Positions 7,866 to 15,912 of a stretch of DNA of 25,269 nucleotides are shown here, piece by piece. Numbering within the stretch: the first letter of the stretch is position 1; every line of letters begins with the position of its first letter. The notes beneath the pieces are model-generated. The model was not told where the DNA came from. It saw nothing but the letters and a program-made list of their open reading frames with translations, and did not search any database. The DNA is from Pseudomonadales bacterium. GTDB lineage: Bacteria > Pseudomonadota > Gammaproteobacteria > Pseudomonadales > Azotimanducaceae. Both the position numbers and the translations under genes were made by a program. The stretch spans positions 1-25,269 of the forward strand of contig JAKUTI010000010.1 of the NCBI GenBank assembly GCA_022448765.1, given 5' to 3'.

Positions 7866-8906
7866 ATGATACCGTCGAATTCGCTTCCTTGGCAGGCCAA
7901 AACATGGCAAACACAGCTTTCGGGCGCGGTGACACAAGTCCAGGATCTAGCCCAAATACTTGGCCTTTCGGACAATGTCGAGGATTGGGATGCGGACCCG
8001 ACATTTCCTATGCGGGTTCCCATGCCGTATATATCGCGCATGAATCATGGCGATCCACGCGATCCCCTTTTGCGTCAGGTCATGCCCCAATTGGCTGAAC
8101 GAATCGATGCCGTCGGTTTCGAATCCGACCCATTACTTGAGGCATCCACGGCTCCGATCCCGGGTCTGCTGCATAAATACCAAGGTCGAGTGTTAGTTAT
8201 CGCAGCGGAACACTGTGCGGTCAATTGTCGTTATTGTTTCCGGCGGGACTTCTCGTACGCGAAACATCGCCACGACACTACTTTTCCCATGTTGGACTAC
8301 GTCAGGGACGACGCGTCGATTCGCGAAGTTATTTTGTCCGGCGGAGATCCACTCATCATGCCTGACGAGCGCTTAAACAAACTTGTAGCAAGTATCGAAG
8401 CGATTCCGCATGTGAAGCGATTGAGAATACATACTCGTCTTCCTGTCGTGATACCTCAACGGGTTTGCCGACCACTAATCGAGATACTCGTAAATACACG
8501 CCTAAGTACCACGATCGTTGCCCATTTCAACCATGCGAACGAAATTGACAAGGATGTCGCCATAGCGTTCGCGGCCTTGCGGCAAGCCGGCATAACCCTG
8601 CTCAACCAAAGCGTATTGCTCGCGGGCGTAAATGATGACGATGTCGCTCTATGCGATCTCTCCGAAGCCCTTTTCGAGGTCGGAATACTCCCCTATTACT
8701 TGCATTTGCCGGACCGCGTCAGAGGCACCTCCCATTTCCACGTCGATACTGATACGGCGACCCGTTTGCACACGACGATTCAGAGCAAGTTACCGGGATA
8801 TTTGGTTCCCAAGTTGGTCCGGGAAATCCCGGGGCGGCCCGCTAAAGAATTGATTGCGACGGATTCTTTACCAGTAATATCTACGCGAATCGACCCTTTC
8901 ACGTAG
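7866..8906 (+). CDS. epmB: EF-P beta-lysylation protein EpmB (lysine 2,3-aminomutase)
   Basis: Radical SAM, PLP-dependent aminomutase that converts (S)-alpha-lysine to (R)-beta-lysine for EpmA. The 346 aa fits E. coli EpmB (342). The 4Fe-4S cluster motif CAVNCRYC has Cys 117, 121 and 124; SGGDPLI and RLRIHTRLPVVIP follow, with NHANEID, LLNQSVLL and PYYLHLPDRVRG downstream. The Lys of GRPAKEL near residue 327 aligns with the PLP-binding Lys of the family. It diverges from efp-epmA across only 28 nt, so the promoters of the two units must overlap each other or the coding regions. Confidence 0.96.
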   Translation: MIPSNSLPWQAKTWQTQLSGAVTQVQDLAQILGLSDNVEDWDADPTFPMRVPMPYISRMNHGDPRDPLLRQVMPQLAERIDAVGFESDPLLEASTAPIPGLLHKYQGRVLVIAAEHCAVNCRYCFRRDFSYAKHRHDTTFPMLDYVRDDASIREVILSGGDPLIMPDERLNKLVASIEAIPHVKRLRIHTRLPVVIPQRVCRPLIEILVNTRLSTTIVAHFNHANEIDKDVAIAFAALRQAGITLLNQSVLLAGVNDDDVALCDLSEALFEVGILPYYLHLPDRVRGTSHFHVDTDTATRLHTTIQSKLPGYLVPKLVREIPGRPAKELIATDSLPVISTRIDPFT

Positions 8907-9020
8907 TCAAATGAAGCGAGCGCATCCAACGGTTTCAACGTCCGCGTCTTCAACGAGGGGACGGTTGGTGCGGAAGAACGTCATTTCTCCTTCTGAGTCC
9001 ATGCAAGTACGGTATTGACG

Positions 9021-10166
9021 ATGCTAAGGGTCGAACTAACCGAGACCCTATCCGGGTCCAAGAGGCTTTTAGTCGGCGTCATCGCGACGTATATCGCTGG
9101 TATCTGTTTAGTTATCTCCGTTTGGCAATTCTCGGAATTGGATCAAGGCCAGTCTCGACTAGACACCTTCGGGAGTACCGCAGCTGATCGGCTTTCGGAG
9201 CTTGCCGTGAAACCACTGTTAGGCAACGACAACCTTGCCCTTAGCAGCCTTATTAACGACATGTCGATGTTCGACGAAATCGAAGGCATAAGTATTTACA
9301 GCGTTGACGATCAACTACTTGCCGTCGCCGGAAATTCCGCGCTTGGTTCCACTCTTCCCGTGTTTAGTCAAAAGATTAGGGTCCAAGACACTATCGCCGG
9401 GGATGTACGAATTATGATCAACCCGGATGCGTTTCGGACACCGTTTGTTGACAAGTTTCTTCGATCATTAGGGTGGTGTGCGGCCGGATTAATCGCGGTT
9501 ATCGGTGTAACGATCGGCCTTTCGTTTCGGGGTCATTTGTCCGAATCCCATCCGCAGGTTGAAGAGGGAATTGGCTCACAAACAAATGTTTTCATACTCG
9601 TGGTCAACGTGTTTAACCAGATTAGTCTCCCAGTCGAAGCCAGAGATAGGGCCATGTCCATCGCTGCAGCTCGTTCCAACCGAGTCGCAAACCTCTACGC
9701 CGCGCGAGCGACTTCGCTGAAAGGAACCGGGGTTGCTCTCGCTTTCGATCAAACCGACGCACAAGATCGGAGCTTCGAGGTCGTCTGCGCGGCCTTGCTA
9801 CTCAGTAAATCGCTCGACGGCATGAATCGCGATCACTACACAGAAGAGCGTCCCAAAATCCGCTTTCGATTTGGGTTGCATGTCGGGCCCGTCTGCAAGG
9901 CGCTCGACGAGCTGTTATCTACCGACCACGCCCGTGACGCGGTGCTGCTCTCGGCTTTAGCCTCTGACGGGCATCTCGCTGTGAGCGAGGATGTTATGGC
10001 AAGTATTAGCAGCAACGAGCGAATAATCGGACAGATCAAAGACAACCCAGCCGCAATCTCTCTAATTTCAACCTCTCATCGATACCATCTAATCGAAGGG
10101 GTTGCTCCCGCGTACCAATCACTGATCGAGCGCCAAGCGGAACTCATCATCGCTCAAGCCGTGTAA
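9021..10166 (+). CDS. AhpA/YtjB-like membrane protein with degenerate nucleotidyl cyclase-fold domain
   Basis: Predicted inner-membrane protein of 381 aa from ATG 9021 (a TTG at 9015 is also in frame). TM1 is about residues 16-35, a periplasmic segment of about 110 residues follows, and TM2 is about 150-168. The N-terminal half resembles the AhpA/YtjB (Smp) family in layout and wording (SELAVKPLLGNDN… EIEGISIYSVDDQLLA). The cytoplasmic part (about 188-370) lines up with a class III cyclase domain: VALAF for the usual VMAVF, FGLHVGPV for IGIHxGxV, and DAVLLSALASDGHLAVSEDV for the DAVNLAARL…ILVSE segment. The two metal-binding Asp positions look lost (VVNVFNQ for xxDIxxFT; KGTGVAL for KxxGDxV), so I expect no cyclase activity. 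It converges on parC. Function unknown; sensing or scaffolding is inference. Confidence 0.75.
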   Translation: MLRVELTETLSGSKRLLVGVIATYIAGICLVISVWQFSELDQGQSRLDTFGSTAADRLSELAVKPLLGNDNLALSSLINDMSMFDEIEGISIYSVDDQLLAVAGNSALGSTLPVFSQKIRVQDTIAGDVRIMINPDAFRTPFVDKFLRSLGWCAAGLIAVIGVTIGLSFRGHLSESHPQVEEGIGSQTNVFILVVNVFNQISLPVEARDRAMSIAAARSNRVANLYAARATSLKGTGVALAFDQTDAQDRSFEVVCAALLLSKSLDGMNRDHYTEERPKIRFRFGLHVGPVCKALDELLSTDHARDAVLLSALASDGHLAVSEDVMASISSNERIIGQIKDNPAAISLISTSHRYHLIEGVAPAYQSLIERQAELIIAQAV

Positions 10167-10192
10167 CTTTCGGGGCAAGGATCGGTCAACGG

Positions 10193-12427
10193 CTAATGAC
10201 GTTCGACCTCCACCCGGTCTATCTTTTGAAATCCTCTCGGTAACTTCCTTCCGCGGCGCGCCCGTTCTCCCAAATAATTCTGCATATCTTGGAGCCGTAA
10301 CCCTAGGTGCCGCTGGCCAGCCCGCAAAATTAACCGATCCCGCTCACCGAACGTGGCAAGCGCAACGACGTATTCCTCTCTGGTTTTCAAGTTCGCGATC
10401 GGAATGTTCATCAGCTTACTTCCCTTACCGCGGTTGAGCTCGGGAACCTGACTCAATTCAAATACTAACAATCGACCCGTATTGGTAATCACACCGACTA
10501 ACGTGTCTTCTAAGACAATCGACGGCGGCAACGCGAAGCTATCTTGAGGCACATTAAGAACCGCTTTCCCCGATCGATTCTTCGTCACCATTTCTTTCAA
10601 AGGCCCGACAAACCCGTACCCGGCATCTGAGCCCAAAAGCACCCGCACGTCGCCTGCAGCCAAACCGACGAACCTAGCCTCGGGCGGCGGATTCAATCGA
10701 CCTGTGAGCGGTTCTCCCTGACCGCGAGCCGAAGGCAAGGTTCTCGACTGCAACGTATACGCTCGCCCCGTTGAATCGAAAAAGACACAGTTTTCGTTAA
10801 GCCGCGTATGCACAGCACCAGCAAACGAATCTCCTGGACGATACACCAAATCTTTGGCGTCTACGTCGTGCCCCTTTGCAGACCGTATCCAGCCTTTATC
10901 AGACATAATCACCGTCACCGGATCATTACTGATCAGGTCGTCGTCCGAATAGGCAACAGCATCTTCCTCAACCGCGATTTCCGAACGCCTTATGTCACCG
11001 TATTCCTTGGCTACTGCCTTCAACTCTTTCTTGATCAACGTTTTTAGCCGCGCTTTGGAGCCGAGTATTTTCTTGAGCTCAGCCGACTCAGTCGTTAGCT
11101 CCCCACGTTCAGTTTCGAGTTTCTCTTCCTCAAGCTTGGCGAGTTGCCTGAGCCGAAGGTCGAGAATTGATGTTGCCTGTACTTCCGATAGATCAAATTC
11201 CTTAATCAGCTCATTTCTTGGATCTTCTTCCTCCCTAATGATCCGTATGACTTCGTCCAAATTAAGATATGCGAGGAGCAATCCCTCTACGATATGTATA
11301 CGTTCCGCGATCCGTTCGAGACGGTATTCGATACGACGCCGCACCGTTTCCTGTCGGAACTTAAGCCACTCTGTAAGCAATTCTTTGAGACCAAAAACTC
11401 TAGGACGTTTGTCCAACGCAATAACGTTGAAATTCATGCGGTGGCTACGCTCAAGTTCCGTGGTCGCAAATAGGTGACTCATCAAGCGATCTATATCAAC
11501 CCGATTAGAGCGGGGCACTAAGATCAAACGAGTTGGGTTTTCATAGTCAGACTCATCGCGAAGATCAGCCAGCATGGGAAGTTTCTTTGCCTGCATTTGT
11601 TGGGCAATTTGCTCAAGTACCTTTCCCGGTGAGACTTGATAAGGTAGCGCCGTTATGACTACCTCGCCTTGTTCTAAGACATATCGAGCGCGGGTCTTAA
11701 CCGATCCCCGTCCAGTCTCGTAAGCGCTTTCAAGTTCGCTCTGATCACTGATAATGCGAGCCTCCGACGGGAAATCAGGGCCTCGGATGCACGCCAAAAT
11801 ATCGCCAAGGCTCGCCTTAGGACGATCCAACAACAAAACACACGCTGCAACCACTTCTTCGAGATTGTGAGGTAAGACATCGGTGGCCATACCAACCGCA
11901 ATTCCAGTACAACCGTTCAACAAAATGAACGGGATCTGCGCTGGAAGCACATCAGGTTCGTCCCGAGTTCCATCGAAGTTGGGTGAAAAATCGACTGTGC
12001 CCTGAGCCACTTCGGTCAAGAGCAAAGACGCGTGTTGTGCCAGTCGAGCCTCGGTATACCGCGCAGCACCAAATGACTTGGGATCGTCTGGTGCACCAAA
12101 GTTGCCTTGTGGATCCACAAGCGGATATCGAAACGAAAAGGACTGCGCCATGAGCACCATGGCTTCATAGCAAGCACTATCTCCGTGCGGGTGGAATTTA
12201 CCAGTCACCTCGCCGACCGTTCGTACGGATTTCGCGAACTTGGCCTGATGATTAAGTCCCATTTGGGACATCGCATAGATAATTCGCCGCTGAACCGGTT
12301 TAAGACCATCACCAACGTGAGGCAGCGCCCGGTCGTTGATCACGTACATCGAATAATCGAGGTACGCCTTTTCCGTATACGACCTCAGTGGGACAACTTC
12401 GATATCTCCGGCCGTATCTAACGTCAT
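10193..12427 (-). CDS. parC: DNA topoisomerase IV subunit A
   Basis: Breakage-reunion subunit of topoisomerase IV, which unlinks daughter chromosomes. The 744 aa matches ParC. The catalytic Tyr is Y124 in AARYTEARL (E. coli Y120), and the quinolone-determining region FHPHGDSACYEAMVL has Ser84 and Glu88, the wild-type residues at the E. coli S80/E84 positions. The winged-helix core, tower and coiled coil (LRLRQLAKLEEEKLETERGEL) precede a C-terminal beta-pinwheel whose shortness and lack of a GyrA box support ParC over GyrA. A strong GGAGGT lies 5 nt before ATG 12427. Lies 24 nt downstream of parE in the same unit. Confidence 0.97.
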   Translation of the reverse strand: MTLDTAGDIEVVPLRSYTEKAYLDYSMYVINDRALPHVGDGLKPVQRRIIYAMSQMGLNHQAKFAKSVRTVGEVTGKFHPHGDSACYEAMVLMAQSFSFRYPLVDPQGNFGAPDDPKSFGAARYTEARLAQHASLLLTEVAQGTVDFSPNFDGTRDEPDVLPAQIPFILLNGCTGIAVGMATDVLPHNLEEVVAACVLLLDRPKASLGDILACIRGPDFPSEARIISDQSELESAYETGRGSVKTRARYVLEQGEVVITALPYQVSPGKVLEQIAQQMQAKKLPMLADLRDESDYENPTRLILVPRSNRVDIDRLMSHLFATTELERSHRMNFNVIALDKRPRVFGLKELLTEWLKFRQETVRRRIEYRLERIAERIHIVEGLLLAYLNLDEVIRIIREEEDPRNELIKEFDLSEVQATSILDLRLRQLAKLEEEKLETERGELTTESAELKKILGSKARLKTLIKKELKAVAKEYGDIRRSEIAVEEDAVAYSDDDLISNDPVTVIMSDKGWIRSAKGHDVDAKDLVYRPGDSFAGAVHTRLNENCVFFDSTGRAYTLQSRTLPSARGQGEPLTGRLNPPPEARFVGLAAGDVRVLLGSDAGYGFVGPLKEMVTKNRSGKAVLNVPQDSFALPPSIVLEDTLVGVITNTGRLLVFELSQVPELNRGKGSKLMNIPIANLKTREEYVVALATFGERDRLILRAGQRHLGLRLQDMQNYLGERARRGRKLPRGFQKIDRVEVERH

Positions 12428-12432
12428 CGTTT

Positions 12433-12438
12433 ACCTCC
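12433..12438 (-). promoter_or_regulatory. Strong ribosome binding site for parC
   Basis: Minus-strand GGAGGT, 5 nt before ATG 12427. It is the best Shine-Dalgarno in the window and contrasts with the many genes here that have none, fitting an internal operon gene. Confidence 0.7.
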
Positions 12439-12451
12439 GTTCGAATCTGAC

Positions 12452-14347
12452 CTAGTCAATCGCTGCTTGATCTCCCTTTGTCTCAAGCCACGTACGACGG
12501 TCCTGCGCTCGTTTTTTTGCAAGCATCATGTCCATCGTTTCGTGTGTCTTGCTCTCGGAGTCAACGGTTAGTTGCACCAATCGACGTGTGTCGGGGGCCA
12601 TCGTGGTCTCGCGCAATTGCATAGCATTCATCTCGGCGAGTCCCTTAAAACGTTGTACCACCGGAACGCCCCGTTTCTTTTCCGCCGCGATCGTGTCAAG
12701 AATCCCTTCCTTTTCAGACTCGTCCAACGCGTAGAAGACTTCTTTACCTAGATCAATTCGATATAGCGGGGGCATGGCAATGTAAATATGCCCTGCGACG
12801 ACGAGCGCATTGAAGTGTTTCAAGAAAAGTGCACAAAGCAGTGTCGCAATATGCGCACCGTCAGAGTCTGCATCCGCGAGCACGCAAACCTTGCGATAAC
12901 GCAAACCATCTAAATTATCGTCACCGGGTTCCACACCGAGCGCGATCGATATGTCGTGTACCTCCTGCGACGCAAGCACCTGAGAGCCATCGACTTCCCA
13001 GGTATTAAGAATCTTACCCTTCAAAGGCATCACCGCTTGAAATTCGCGATCTCGCGCCTGCGTTGCAGAACCGCCCGCGGAATCTCCCTCAACTAAAAAC
13101 AACTCGGAACGGTCTGCGTCTTGTGACGCACAATCTTTCAGTTTGCCCGGCAATGCCGGACCGGCAGTAATCTTCTTGCGAGCAACTTTCTTACTCGCTT
13201 GAATTCGTCTTTGCGCATTGGCGATGGCCAATTCCGCGATCCGTTCTCCATCTCCATGATGTTCGTTCAACCAAAGACTGAAAGCGTCTTTCGCAATGCC
13301 GTTAACAAAAACGGCGGATTGACGGGAGGACAAACGCTCCTTTGTCTGCCCCGTAAACTGCGGTTCAGCCAACTTGGTGGAAAGCACATAAGCGCATTGA
13401 TCCCAGAGATCTTCACCCGTCAACTTGATCCCCCGAGGCAATAAATCACGAAACTCACAAAATTCTCGAAGTGCCTCCGCTAGTCCACTACGCAAACCGT
13501 TGACGTGCGTCCCACCCATCGGGGTCGGAATTAAATTGACGTAACTTTCTGAAATGAGTTCTCCACCATCCATTACCCATTGCAAGGCCCATTCCGCCGC
13601 TTCCTGATTGCCTTCAGCCGCATGAACAAAAGGTTCCGTCGGAACGCGCTCACCCTCCAGTCCCGACCCCAAATAGGTTCGCAGCCCATCTTCGTAACAC
13701 CATGTTTGGGTATCGGCCTGCCCTTTCTTCTCCTCAACCGAAAAACTTACGGTAAGGCCAGGACACAACACCGCCTTCGCGTTTAGAAGGTGCCGTAAAG
13801 GATTTTCTGCTATACGCATCGTGTCGAAATACGCCTCGTCAGGGAGGAAATGAATGCGCGTCCCGGTATTTCGTTTACCTACCGAATCAATCGCCTTTAA
13901 CAAGTCCTTTGGCACGCCGCGTTCAAACCGCTGCGAGTAAAGCTTGCCGTCGCGCTTCACGTCCACGATCACCCACTCGGATAGCGCGTTGACCACAGAA
14001 ACTCCGACCCCGTGCAAACCACCCGAGAAATTGTAGTGCTCGTTGTCGAACTTCCCGCCAGCATGGAGCTTCGTCAAAATAAGCTCGACTCCGGAAATCT
14101 TGTGTTCTGGGTGAACGTCGACGGGCATGCCTCGACCATCGTCGATCACCTCAATAGAGCCATCTGCGAATAACGTCACTTCGATCTCACGAGCATGCCC
14201 AGCCAGGGCTTCATCAACGCTGTTGTCGACGACTTCTTGCACGAGGTGGTTAGGGCGCGACGTATCCGTATACATCCCTGGTCGACGACGGACAGGCTCG
14301 AGGCCCGATAAAACTTGGATCGACTCGGCTGAGTATGCTTTTGCCAT
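12452..14347 (-). CDS. parE: DNA topoisomerase IV subunit B
   Basis: ATPase subunit of topoisomerase IV. The 631 aa matches ParE (E. coli 630) and lacks the long GyrB insert. The GHKL ATPase domain shows EVVDNSVDEALAG (38-50), DDGRGMPVD (69-77) and GGLHGVGVSVVNALS (109-123); the TOPRIM domain shows EGDSAGG (420-426), PLKGKILN (441-448) and DADSDG (492-497). The C-terminus has QRFKGLAEMNAMQL. ATG 14347 overlaps the cpdA stop (TGATG), implying translational coupling. Confidence 0.97.
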   Translation of the reverse strand: MAKAYSAESIQVLSGLEPVRRRPGMYTDTSRPNHLVQEVVDNSVDEALAGHAREIEVTLFADGSIEVIDDGRGMPVDVHPEHKISGVELILTKLHAGGKFDNEHYNFSGGLHGVGVSVVNALSEWVIVDVKRDGKLYSQRFERGVPKDLLKAIDSVGKRNTGTRIHFLPDEAYFDTMRIAENPLRHLLNAKAVLCPGLTVSFSVEEKKGQADTQTWCYEDGLRTYLGSGLEGERVPTEPFVHAAEGNQEAAEWALQWVMDGGELISESYVNLIPTPMGGTHVNGLRSGLAEALREFCEFRDLLPRGIKLTGEDLWDQCAYVLSTKLAEPQFTGQTKERLSSRQSAVFVNGIAKDAFSLWLNEHHGDGERIAELAIANAQRRIQASKKVARKKITAGPALPGKLKDCASQDADRSELFLVEGDSAGGSATQARDREFQAVMPLKGKILNTWEVDGSQVLASQEVHDISIALGVEPGDDNLDGLRYRKVCVLADADSDGAHIATLLCALFLKHFNALVVAGHIYIAMPPLYRIDLGKEVFYALDESEKEGILDTIAAEKKRGVPVVQRFKGLAEMNAMQLRETTMAPDTRRLVQLTVDSESKTHETMDMMLAKKRAQDRRTWLETKGDQAAID

Positions 14348-15120
14348 CAGTGCTTCGTGTCTTTCAGATTCAAACTCATTTCAAAGCGATCCGCCCTACC
14401 AACCTTTGTCTCGACAGAACCCTTTGAACCAAGAGTAAGCCAGCGAAACCCGGGGCTTGTCGTTTCAACCGAGAATCGCTTCGGATCAGACCCGAACTGA
14501 AAACACGTGGACGGTGTGGCCAAGAACCGCGTTTCACCTAGCGTACGGTCGAACTCTTGGTGAATATGCCCAAAGATGTATGCTCGAGTGCGTACGTCAT
14601 TTACTAACACCCCGACCAATTCTTCTCCGCCTTCAACACAATGTACGTCGAGCCAAGCCGTCCCAATCTCGATCGGTGCGTGGTGTCCGACCACTAGGAC
14701 CGGGCCAGGATGCTTCCCAATTTCATTCATCAATTCGCCAACCCGGGACGCATCGACGCGGCCGCCTACTTCGTCGTCGACATGCGTATCGATCCCCGCT
14801 ATGCGCCATCCATTCAGGTCTATCGATGCTGTCGGCAATTCCTGGCGAAAGGTGGCTCCAATGTCGTGATTCCCTGGAACACATAAGATCGGACCGACGA
14901 AATACTCACGCACAAGGTTTAGGAACAGCCGATAGGTCGCCGGTTCTGCAAATTGCGCGATATCACCGCTACCGATCAACACATCCGGATAGTCCTGAAG
15001 AAATGCTTGGTCGAGTACTGCCCGTAGACTTTCGAACGTATTAATCCCGAGCAGAGTGCCGTCCATGGTAGGAAACAAATGGGTGTCCGTTACCTGCAAT
15101 ACCCTCAGCGAGTCACCCAC
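14347..15120 (-). CDS. cpdA: 3',5'-cyclic-AMP phosphodiesterase CpdA
   Basis: Cytoplasmic calcineurin-like metallophosphoesterase that hydrolyses cAMP to AMP. The 257 aa is close to E. coli CpdA (275). All metal motifs are present in order: TDTH (11-14), GSGDIAQ, PGNHD, VGHHAP and GHIHQE, followed by the family signature LATPSTCFQF. The start is GTG 15120 with only a weak upstream GAAAG. It sits between the DUF1249 gene (50 nt upstream) and parE (1-nt overlap), the order seen in Pseudomonas except that the nudF and yqiA genes usually interleaved there are absent. Confidence 0.94.
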   Translation of the reverse strand: MGDSLRVLQVTDTHLFPTMDGTLLGINTFESLRAVLDQAFLQDYPDVLIGSGDIAQFAEPATYRLFLNLVREYFVGPILCVPGNHDIGATFRQELPTASIDLNGWRIAGIDTHVDDEVGGRVDASRVGELMNEIGKHPGPVLVVGHHAPIEIGTAWLDVHCVEGGEELVGVLVNDVRTRAYIFGHIHQEFDRTLGETRFLATPSTCFQFGSDPKRFSVETTSPGFRWLTLGSKGSVETKVGRADRFEMSLNLKDTKH

Positions 15121-15170
15121 TTTCGGTTTTTCGTTTATCGGTGTTCCCTATCGAGCTTCTGGATGGTGCC

Positions 15171-15650
15171 TCATCTTTGGGTCGTCATGGGTTGTTCATA
15201 GGGTACCGCGTTCGACACACCAAACGTCATACAAAGCCCGAGAAATTCACCCAAAAAGCGATTAATTTGCTTTTTCTCGTCCCGTTGACGCATCTTGGGA
15301 TTCGGGTACTCATATACAGCGTCGAAACGCCGCTGGTTCTGAATCTCAATCACCTCCGCCGACTTTGCATCGTGGTACACGCGAATACGAATACGGCCCG
15401 AAGGAGCTATAGTGGACGCTTGTTGCGTCAACAAAATAACCGACGTGTATCGACTTCGTTCAAGCACACTCATGCGGACGTTTAGGACTTCTTCCCCAAA
15501 ACAAAGCTGTAGATCTCGATGGTCGATACGCGCATGGTCTGGGAATAACTTCATGACTCGCGCGTAATTTTGATCACATTCGGCCATGTGCTCGACGAGA
15601 TCAATCGTGTAGCGTCGGAGTTTTCTCACGGGCCTTAAAACTTCAACCAT
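15171..15650 (-). CDS. DUF1249 (YqiB-type) protein
   Basis: Conserved protein of 159 aa, unknown function. It matches the YqiB/DUF1249 family in length and segments: a basic N-terminus with ECDQNYARVMKLFP, then VRMSVLERSRYTSVILL and VRVYHDAKSAEVIEIQNQRRF. No catalytic motif, membrane segment or signal peptide is visible. Its regular position beside cpdA and parE in gammaproteobacteria is the main context. A TAGAAT box ends 9 nt before ATG 15650, so this gene may begin the DUF1249-cpdA-parE-parC transcript with no leader. Confidence 0.88.
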   Translation of the reverse strand: MVEVLRPVRKLRRYTIDLVEHMAECDQNYARVMKLFPDHARIDHRDLQLCFGEEVLNVRMSVLERSRYTSVILLTQQASTIAPSGRIRIRVYHDAKSAEVIEIQNQRRFDAVYEYPNPKMRQRDEKKQINRFLGEFLGLCMTFGVSNAVPYEQPMTTQR

Positions 15651-15659
15651 GAAGCCTGG

Positions 15660-15665
15660 ATTCTA
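15660..15665 (-). promoter_or_regulatory. Possible -10 box of the DUF1249-cpdA-parE-parC unit
   Basis: Minus-strand TAGAAT ending 9 nt before ATG 15650. A start site 6-8 nt downstream would put the mRNA 5' end at or next to the ATG. There is no Shine-Dalgarno between box and start. The -35 region is poor (TTTCTA at 17 bp). Confidence 0.45.
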
Positions 15666-15712
15666 ACTGCAGGCCCTCGAGGTAGAAAGTAGAAAGCCTC
15701 CATCAGACCAAA

Positions 15713-15730
15713 TGTAACCTTGACGTTACC
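15713..15730. promoter_or_regulatory. Operator-like dyad 1 (TGTAAC-N6-GTTACC)
   Basis: Imperfect inverted repeat of 6-nt arms around the spacer CTTGAC; five of six arm positions pair. A -35-like TTGACG (15720-15725, plus strand) lies inside it. Its centre is 34 bp from the centre of dyad 2. The transcription factor is not identified. Confidence 0.55.
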
Positions 15731-15743
15731 ATTCGCTTGTAGT

Positions 15744-15767
15744 AAATGTAACTCATAGGTTACATTT
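15744..15767. promoter_or_regulatory. Operator-like dyad 2 (AAATGTAAC-N6-GTTACATTT)
   Basis: Perfect inverted repeat with 9-nt arms and the 6-nt spacer TCATAG. Its core TGTAAC-N6-GTTACA matches the spacing and outer bases of the TyrR/PhhR box (TGTAAA-N6-TTTACA), but the inner arm base differs, so other regulators are possible. It lies 146 nt before the tolC ATG and about 94 nt before the DUF1249 ATG. Confidence 0.65.
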
Positions 15768-15875
15768 TTAGTGAGCGTAACACGTGCACATGAGCGGCAT
15801 AAATTACTTCAAAGGCCTCATCCATCGTCCAGGCAACGGCTCTTTATCGAATGGACAAAAACCCCTCCACTTATT

Positions 15876-15884
15876 TGGTAGAAT
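15876..15884 (+). promoter_or_regulatory. Extended -10 promoter of tolC
   Basis: TGGTAGAAT, an extended -10 (TG-N-TAGAAT), ends 28 nt before ATG 15913. The region 17 bp upstream has no good -35, which extended -10 promoters can tolerate. A start near 15891 would give a leader of about 22 nt. Confidence 0.5.
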
Positions 15885-15912
15885 CGCGCGCTTGCCCCGC
15901 GAAGCCCGCCAC

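Larger units (their letters stand above)
15651..15912. other. Intergenic regulatory region between DUF1249 and tolC
   Basis: The longest gap in the window (262 nt). From the DUF1249 side it holds the TAGAAT box, a tandem GTAGAAA pair (about 15682-15695), the two dyads, an unpaired GTAAC half site (15777-15781), and an extended -10 near tolC. The tolC frame stays open back to a GTG at 15784, but that extension would bury the signal peptide. I see no RNA gene. Confidence 0.6.

Noticed and set aside
8907..9020. Small gene between epmB and the AhpA-like gene
   Set aside because: No open frame with a start and ribosome-binding site; the gap appears noncoding.
15784..15912. N-terminal extension of TolC from a GTG at 15784
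   Set aside because: The frame is open, but the extension would place 43 residues before a clear signal peptide, and an extended -10 promoter lies inside it.
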